Shown: positions 14,150-18,028 of the stretch, piece by piece | Layout: every line of letters starts with the position of its first letter | Numbering within the stretch: the stretch's first letter is position 1 | DNA from: Spirochaetales bacterium | Lineage (GTDB): Bacteria > Spirochaetota > Spirochaetia > ARS1246 | Length of the DNA stretch: 18,028 nt | NCBI GenBank assembly: GCA_018644745.1 | Contig: JABGPX010000473.1 | Location: 1-18,028 of the forward strand | Direction: 5' to 3' | Position numbers and translations under genes: made by a program | The notes under the pieces: model-generated | What the model was told of the DNA's origin: nothing | What the model saw: the letters and a program-made list of their open reading frames with translations, nothing else | Database searches by the model: none

Positions 14150-15262
14150 ATGAATTACGTTACATTTGGAAAAACCGGCGAAAAGGTATCCGCGCTCGGA
14201 ATGGGCGGGATGCGCTGGACTGATGAAATAACCGATGAATCCGCGGTTGCGGCGATCCATCGGGCGAATGAGCTCGGGGTAAACTACTTCGACACTGCTC
14301 CCGGATACTGTGCTGACCGAAGCGAGCCGATTCTCGGGAAGGCTCTTGCTTCTATGCCAAATGATAATTGGCTTGTCGCTACAAAAGGATCGAACTCGTA
14401 TACCGCGGATGAGGTTACAAAAAAAATAGAAGCATCTCTTGAGCGGCTTGGAGTTGATGCCATCGACTTCTACTTTTTATGGTGCATCATTACCGATGAA
14501 GCCTTTGAGAAATCTATCAGCCCCGGTCAGTGCTTGGAAGGGATACTCAAAGCGTATGATCAGGGACTTATTCGGCATGTCGGTGTTTCTTCTCACATGG
14601 TATCTTCCGGTCTCAAGAAAATTGTCGATCACGGGGCGTTTGAGTTTCTCATGGTTCCCTATAACGCCATGAATTTCGGCTACAGAGAAGAAGGCGTACG
14701 TTACGCGGTGGAGAAAGGGCTTGGAGTAGCGGCGATGAATCCGCTTCACGGCGGCATCATTGCGAATTACAAGGATAATCTTTCCCTATTCAAGGAGAGT
14801 GATAAAAATGGTGTCGAGGAGGGGATGCGCTTCTGTATAGAGTCTCCCTACATAAATGTAACTCTGTCGGGGATGAATACCGTAGAACAGGTCGAGGAAA
14901 ATACAGGCTACGCCGAAAAGTATTCCCCGCTGTCGCCTCCCGCCTTTGAAGAGAGAATGATCGAACTGAAATCCAGCTTTGATTCGATGTGCACATCCTG
15001 CGGATACTGTGTGGCCGGGTGTCCCGAATCGATCAATATTCCTGCTTATATGGAAGCGTATAATGCGCATCTCATCACAGGCAGTCTCGAAAGTGCCAGC
15101 GGAAGGCTTCAATGGAATAAAAATCACGGCTTGCTTCAAGGCAGAACCGAAACCGCTGCTGACTGCATTGAGTGCGGAGCCTGTGACGAGGTATGTACTC
15201 AGTATCTGGATGTTATGAAAAGGCTCGCCTGGGTGGATAAAAATATAGAGGCCGCCCTCTAA
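14150..15262 (+). CDS. Aldo/keto reductase with C-terminal 2x[4Fe-4S] domain
   Basis: A 370-residue protein. The N-terminal 270 residues form an aldo/keto reductase barrel, with the catalytic pattern Asp (YFDTAPGY), Tyr (same motif), Lys (VATKGS) and His (RHVGVSSH). The C-terminal 100 residues carry two ferredoxin-type motifs: C281-x2-C284-x2-C287-x3-C291 followed by Pro, and C339-x2-C342-x2-C345-x3-C349. This fused architecture is a known subfamily, frequent in anaerobes, where clusters presumably link NAD(P)H-type chemistry to ferredoxin or another carrier. Its second Cys group ends in Cys-Thr rather than Cys-Pro. There is no ribosome site before the ATG; a weak TTTACA-18-TAAAGT lies eight bases upstream. 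Co-transcription with the amidohydrolase is likely. Substrate unknown. Confidence 0.92.
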   Translation: MNYVTFGKTGEKVSALGMGGMRWTDEITDESAVAAIHRANELGVNYFDTAPGYCADRSEPILGKALASMPNDNWLVATKGSNSYTADEVTKKIEASLERLGVDAIDFYFLWCIITDEAFEKSISPGQCLEGILKAYDQGLIRHVGVSSHMVSSGLKKIVDHGAFEFLMVPYNAMNFGYREEGVRYAVEKGLGVAAMNPLHGGIIANYKDNLSLFKESDKNGVEEGMRFCIESPYINVTLSGMNTVEQVEENTGYAEKYSPLSPPAFEERMIELKSSFDSMCTSCGYCVAGCPESINIPAYMEAYNAHLITGSLESASGRLQWNKNHGLLQGRTETAADCIECGACDEVCTQYLDVMKRLAWVDKNIEAAL

Positions 15263-15267
15263 AATAT

Positions 15268-15297
15268 TTGGGTTACTCCCGAGTATTGTATTATATT
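15268..15297 (+). promoter_or_regulatory. Putative promoter of the DUF1893-ABC operon
   Basis: TTGGGT (15268-15273), an 18-base spacer and TATATT (15292-15297). Transcription would begin near 15304, leaving a short leader that still contains AGGCGG before the ATG at 15317. The A/T-rich -10 region could also hold a metal-regulator site, but I see no clear palindrome. Confidence 0.4.
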
Positions 15298-15316
15298 CAG
15301 CCACAGGCGGATTTTA

Positions 15317-15691
15317 ATGGAAAATAATACCGACACCCTTCAGATGCGATATCAAGGAAGAACTGTGTTTACCAGCAAAGGAAGATGGCTCCATCCTCTT
15401 TTTGAATTGGAAAGATTTCTGGCAAATCATTCATATATCTCCGCTGATATAGAAATTAAAGATAAAATTATCGGAAAAGCCGCCGCGGTCCTTATCTGTC
15501 GTCTCGGCATCAAAGTGCTTCGCGTCGGCATTCTGAGCCGGCCGGGTAAAGAGATCCTAGAGGCCAACGATGTTGTGTTTTCCTATGATTTGCTCATAGA
15601 TCGGATAGATTGTATTACCGAGGAGCTGCTTGCCGATAAAGACGATTTCGATGAAATCCACGAAATGCTTCTTTCACGGGCCGCCAGCTAA
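15317..15691 (+). CDS. DUF1893 family protein (TM1506-like)
   Basis: A 124-residue cytoplasmic protein. The D-K-I-I-G-K-A-A-A core at 49-57 followed by a hydrophobic strand and GIKVLRVGILSRPGKEIL matches DUF1893. The Thermotoga member, TM1506, has a cytidine-deaminase-like fold; from memory its crystal structure showed an ADP-ribose-type modification. No deaminase zinc motif (H/C-A-E, P-C-x-x-C) is visible here, so deaminase chemistry is unlikely. The gene starts the operon, five bases before the ABC ATPase gene, with AGGCGG upstream. Linkage to a metal-type importer suggests a part in metal or cofactor handling or in regulation of the transporter. That is inference from position only. Confidence 0.8.
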   Translation: MENNTDTLQMRYQGRTVFTSKGRWLHPLFELERFLANHSYISADIEIKDKIIGKAAAVLICRLGIKVLRVGILSRPGKEILEANDVVFSYDLLIDRIDCITEELLADKDDFDEIHEMLLSRAAS

Positions 15692-15696
15692 TTCTA

Positions 15697-16371
15697 GTGA
15701 AAAGCGAAACATCCGCGATTGTTCTCGAAAATCTGAGTGTGAGTCTCGCTGGAAGACCTGTACTTGAAAAAGTGGATCTTACAGTTATTTTTGGTAGTAA
15801 AACGCTCATAAGCGGGCAAAACGGTGCAGGGAAGACAACGCTGTTGAAAACTATGCTCGGGCTTGTCGTTCCCGACTCAGGCCGCTGCGTCGCGTATTGG
15901 AGTAACGGAGCGGCTTCCAGGCATCACGGTACCGAGATCGCGTATTTGAATCAGGAATCAATCTATGTCGATTTTCCTATTTCCGCATGCGAAGTGGTAG
16001 AAATCGGTGTTACCTCTCGGAAGCTCAACCGAGCCGGTCGGCGGGAGGCGATAAAAAACGCGATGGCACTCGTCAATTGCGGTCACCTTCGGCGCCGGTC
16101 TTTTTCAAAGCTGTCCGGCGGCGAAAAGCAGAAAGTTTCTCTCGCCAGATGTATTGCACAAAACCCGAGACTGCTGCTTCTTGATGAGCCTTGCGCCTCA
16201 CTGGATCCGAGTTCTAAATCTGATATCCTCGCGATTCTTGATGATCTTTGCGACCGACTCGGCATGACCGTACTCATGGTCAGTCATGATGAGGAAGCTA
16301 AGTATCGGGCCGGATGGAGACATGTTCATCTTGAAGGCAGGAGCCTGGCTAAACATGGAAGCGGCATATGA
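15697..16371 (+). CDS. Metal-type ABC transporter ATPase (ZnuC-like)
   Basis: A 224-residue ABC ATPase that would power metal import from the cytoplasmic face. Walker A is at 40-48 (GQNGAGKTT), the Q loop Gln86, the signature LSGGE at 139-143, Walker B LLLLDEP at 159-165 and the switch His197. Length and the following ABC-3 permease put it in the ZnuC/MntB/TroB group. The start is a GTG at 15697, five bases after the DUF1893 stop and without a good ribosome site, so translational coupling is likely. Its stop overlaps the permease ATG by four bases. The metal cannot be told from the ATPase. Confidence 0.9.
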   Translation: MKSETSAIVLENLSVSLAGRPVLEKVDLTVIFGSKTLISGQNGAGKTTLLKTMLGLVVPDSGRCVAYWSNGAASRHHGTEIAYLNQESIYVDFPISACEVVEIGVTSRKLNRAGRREAIKNAMALVNCGHLRRRSFSKLSGGEKQKVSLARCIAQNPRLLLLDEPCASLDPSSKSDILAILDDLCDRLGMTVLMVSHDEEAKYRAGWRHVHLEGRSLAKHGSGI

Positions 16372-17186
16372 CAATTTTGTCTTATTTCGCCTATCCGCCT
16401 ATTCTTCGGGGATTTCTCGTTCTGCTTGTCGCCGGCGCATTCTTCCCGCTTACGGGGGTATTTGTCCTCCGGCTCAACCTTATAACATTTAGATTTATGC
16501 TCATGCACGGAACTTTGCTAGGCGGGGCTCTGGCCCTCGGTTTCGGTATCGAGCCGCTCTATCTTGGGATCGGCATCAACCTGCTGCTCATATTTGGAAT
16601 AGCAAGAATATCTCGCGGAACCGGGAAAAATATCGGCCACATCACCACGTTCTTCATGGTGCTTACCATCGGGCTTGCTTTCGCCGTGATGTACCGCATG
16701 AACGTGCCGGCGAAAGATACCCTTTCAATTCTCTGGGGCAATCTCTTTGCTCTTTCCAAGTTTGATGCAATTTTCACTATCGGATTCTGCCTTGGCACCT
16801 TTATATTTGTGATACTTCTTTTTCGGCCCTTAAAAGCGGTAATCTTCAGCAGGGAGATAGCTTATACCAGCGGCGTGAGGGAGAGAGGATTATATCATCT
16901 CATCCTGGTATTCACCGGTCTTACAATCGCGTTCGCGATGAAGCTCATCGGCGCCTTGCTGCTCGACGCTCTTCTTTTGCTCCCCGCGCTCATGGCGACA
17001 TTTTTTGCTAGGAGCACCAAGGAGATGTTTGTACTCGCTGGATTTTTTGGCTTCTTGAGCAGTATCTCGGGTTTCTTTGCTTCTCTTGCTCTCGATATTC
17101 CCGCCAGTTCGGCTGTTACCGTCGTGGCGGCTTTGTTTCTCGGCGTGATAGCGCTTTTTAAATTCTTTGGGAGGAACCGTGCATGA
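16368..17186 (+). CDS. Metal-type ABC transporter permease (ZnuB-like, ABC-3 family)
   Basis: A 272-residue integral membrane protein with about eight hydrophobic helices. The MLMHGTLLGGALALGFGI segment near residue 45 is the H-x-x-L-x-G-x-A-L-x pattern of ABC-3 permeases (ZnuB, TroC/D), and LIGALLLDALLLLPALMA near 195-215 matches the conserved transport segment L-x-G-x-L-L-x-x-A-L-L-x-x-P-A. It would form a homodimeric channel for zinc, manganese or iron. Its ATG overlaps the ATPase stop (ATGA), and its own stop overlaps the ATG of the binding-protein gene in the same way, so all three are translationally coupled. Confidence 0.9.
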   Translation: MTILSYFAYPPILRGFLVLLVAGAFFPLTGVFVLRLNLITFRFMLMHGTLLGGALALGFGIEPLYLGIGINLLLIFGIARISRGTGKNIGHITTFFMVLTIGLAFAVMYRMNVPAKDTLSILWGNLFALSKFDAIFTIGFCLGTFIFVILLFRPLKAVIFSREIAYTSGVRERGLYHLILVFTGLTIAFAMKLIGALLLDALLLLPALMATFFARSTKEMFVLAGFFGFLSSISGFFASLALDIPASSAVTVVAALFLGVIALFKFFGRNRA

Positions 17187-17950
17187 AAATGCGTTCACTC
17201 ATATTCCTGTTGATTTTTTTTATTCCTTGTTTTGCCGCGGTCGCGATGCCTGCCCCTGAACACGGAGCCCGGGTGGTGGCTTCCACGTCCTGGACCGCCG
17301 CTTATGCCTTGGCAGCGGGTGCCGGATCGGTATATGTGCTTGCTCCCTATGAGATGCAGCATCCACCCGAATATGAACTGAGGGCCTCCGACATGGTTGT
17401 TTTGGCCGATGCGGATCTTGTCATATTTGCGGGTTACGAGCGAATGGCAGGTAAGATCAGGGATGCCCTTGGCGAGGATGCCCCGGAACTGCTGCAGATT
17501 TCTACCGATTACAGCCGGAAAACAATCCGTGATTCGGTTTTGAGCATTGCCGGTGTTCTTGAGACGGTAAATCACGCCGAGAGGCAGCTGATAGAGATAA
17601 ATTCGTTTTATGCGGAATGGAAAAAGGAGCTAGCAGATAAGGGTTTTGCCGGCGCGAAGGTCGTTACTCACGCGTTTCTCCGACCCGTTGCCGGGGAACT
17701 TGGTATCGAGGTAATCGGTACATACGGACCGGCGCCCATGGAGGCGAAGCAGATCGCAGAATTAGCGGAGCTTCCGGCAGACCTGATCGTCGACAACTGG
17801 CACAATGACGTCGGCCGTCCGCTTCTTTTGAGTGTTGAGGATATTCCTTCGGTTCAGTTGATAAATTTTCCGGGCAGAAGCGGCAGTAGAAGTCTGCTTG
17901 ATGTATTGAGGTTAAACCGCGTGCTGCTTAACGAGATTATGACCCGTTAG
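17183..17950 (+). CDS. Short, divergent metal-binding solute-binding protein (ZnuA/TroA-like)
   Basis: The periplasmic partner of the importer, 255 residues against about 280-320 for typical ZnuA. A signal peptide spans residues 1-21 (cleavage likely after AVA); Cys16 lies in FFIPC, a poor lipobox. The usual first ligand motif D-P-H-x-Y-E reads His60-Pro-Pro-Glu-Tyr-Glu, so the histidine has moved two residues. The central G-N-x-H-x-W-L-D-P segment with the second His ligand is missing. A later His163 (VVTHAFLRP) and the Asp204-Asn-Trp-His207 stretch could complete a site. There is no histidine-rich loop. It therefore probably binds a metal or metal complex with altered coordination; the ligand is uncertain. 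It is the last gene of the operon. Confidence 0.82.
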   Translation: MKMRSLIFLLIFFIPCFAAVAMPAPEHGARVVASTSWTAAYALAAGAGSVYVLAPYEMQHPPEYELRASDMVVLADADLVIFAGYERMAGKIRDALGEDAPELLQISTDYSRKTIRDSVLSIAGVLETVNHAERQLIEINSFYAEWKKELADKGFAGAKVVTHAFLRPVAGELGIEVIGTYGPAPMEAKQIAELAELPADLIVDNWHNDVGRPLLLSVEDIPSVQLINFPGRSGSRSLLDVLRLNRVLLNEIMTR

Positions 17951-18028
17951 ACGGCAGGAGCAGCACTAAGCCTGCAGCAATATTCGGGCTCATGTATTTG
18001 CTCCAGTAATATGCTTCTATCCTGAGAA
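17937..18028 (-). CDS. Possible C-terminal end of a membrane protein, partial at right edge
   Basis: On the minus strand a frame is open from the window edge to TAA at 17939-17937. The last 29 residues include YYWSKYMSPNIAAGLVLLL, like a final transmembrane helix with an aromatic flank, and then PSNGS. It would converge with and overlap the binding-protein gene by 14 bases. The sequence is too short to be sure that it is coding. Confidence 0.3.
   Translation of the reverse strand, partial: LRIEAYYWSKYMSPNIAAGLVLLLPSNGS

Noticed and set aside
15271..15283. GGGTTACTCCC small hairpin between the aldo/keto reductase and DUF1893 genes as a terminator
   Set aside because: The stem is three G-C pairs plus weak extensions, without a T-run; it more likely lies within the promoter.
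14786..15304. Minus-strand open frame of 172 codons opposite the aldo/keto reductase
   Set aside because: It is a shadow of a gene with both 4Fe-4S motifs intact and has no features of its own.
17954..17975. GCAGG...CCTGC inverted repeat just after the importer operon, considered as its terminator
   Set aside because: There is a 12-base loop, only five pairs and no following T-run.

Overview
The window is an ordinary-density bacterial chromosome segment with about 20 genes, roughly 50% G+C, and no rRNA, tRNA, insertion sequence or CRISPR array that I can see. No phylogenetic marker is present, so the taxon is uncertain. Signal peptides on exported proteins, a zinc/manganese-type ABC importer, a c-di-GMP-type GGDEF-EAL protein, a Cys-type sulfatase and an aldo/keto reductase with ferredoxin-like clusters suggest a Gram-negative, probably anaerobic or facultative, polysaccharide- or glycoside-using environmental bacterium (spirochaete-like or an FCB/PVC-type lineage; inference only).

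Layout. (1) Positions 1-6322 are a sugar-metabolism region. The left edge holds a short HicB-like antitoxin fragment. A Cys-type sulfatase (minus) is divergent from an MFS transporter (plus). Then come a small membrane protein (minus) and a tight minus-strand operon of two Gfo/Idh/MocA dehydrogenases and a xylose-isomerase-like TIM-barrel protein. (2) Positions 6457-9208 hold an FmdB-type zinc ribbon, a PAS-GGDEF-EAL protein whose two catalytic domains both look dead, and an overlooked 55-residue four-cysteine protein. A MutT-type Nudix hydrolase converges on these. (3) Positions 9355-15262 are all plus strand: an exported cytochrome b561-like protein, a PPP-type metallophosphatase, two adjacent unrecognised proteins, a YtcJ-like amidohydrolase, and an aldo/keto reductase with two C-terminal 4Fe-4S motifs. 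(4) Positions 15317-17950 form a tight operon: a DUF1893 protein (deaminase-like fold family), then a metal-type ABC ATPase, permease and an unusual short substrate-binding protein.

Main points of interest. Three genes (3418 minus, 6492 plus, 6802 plus) have a good -35/-10 promoter whose -10 box ends only 5-6 bases before the ATG, with no Shine-Dalgarno sequence, so they are probably leaderless. Internal operon genes, by contrast, have clear Shine-Dalgarno sites. The GGDEF-EAL protein has lost the GGDEF signature and metal aspartates, plus two EAL catalytic positions, so it is more likely a c-di-GMP sensor than an enzyme. The four-cysteine peptide and the DUF1893-linked metal importer with a rearranged metal-ligand motif are the best candidates for uncharacterised biology.
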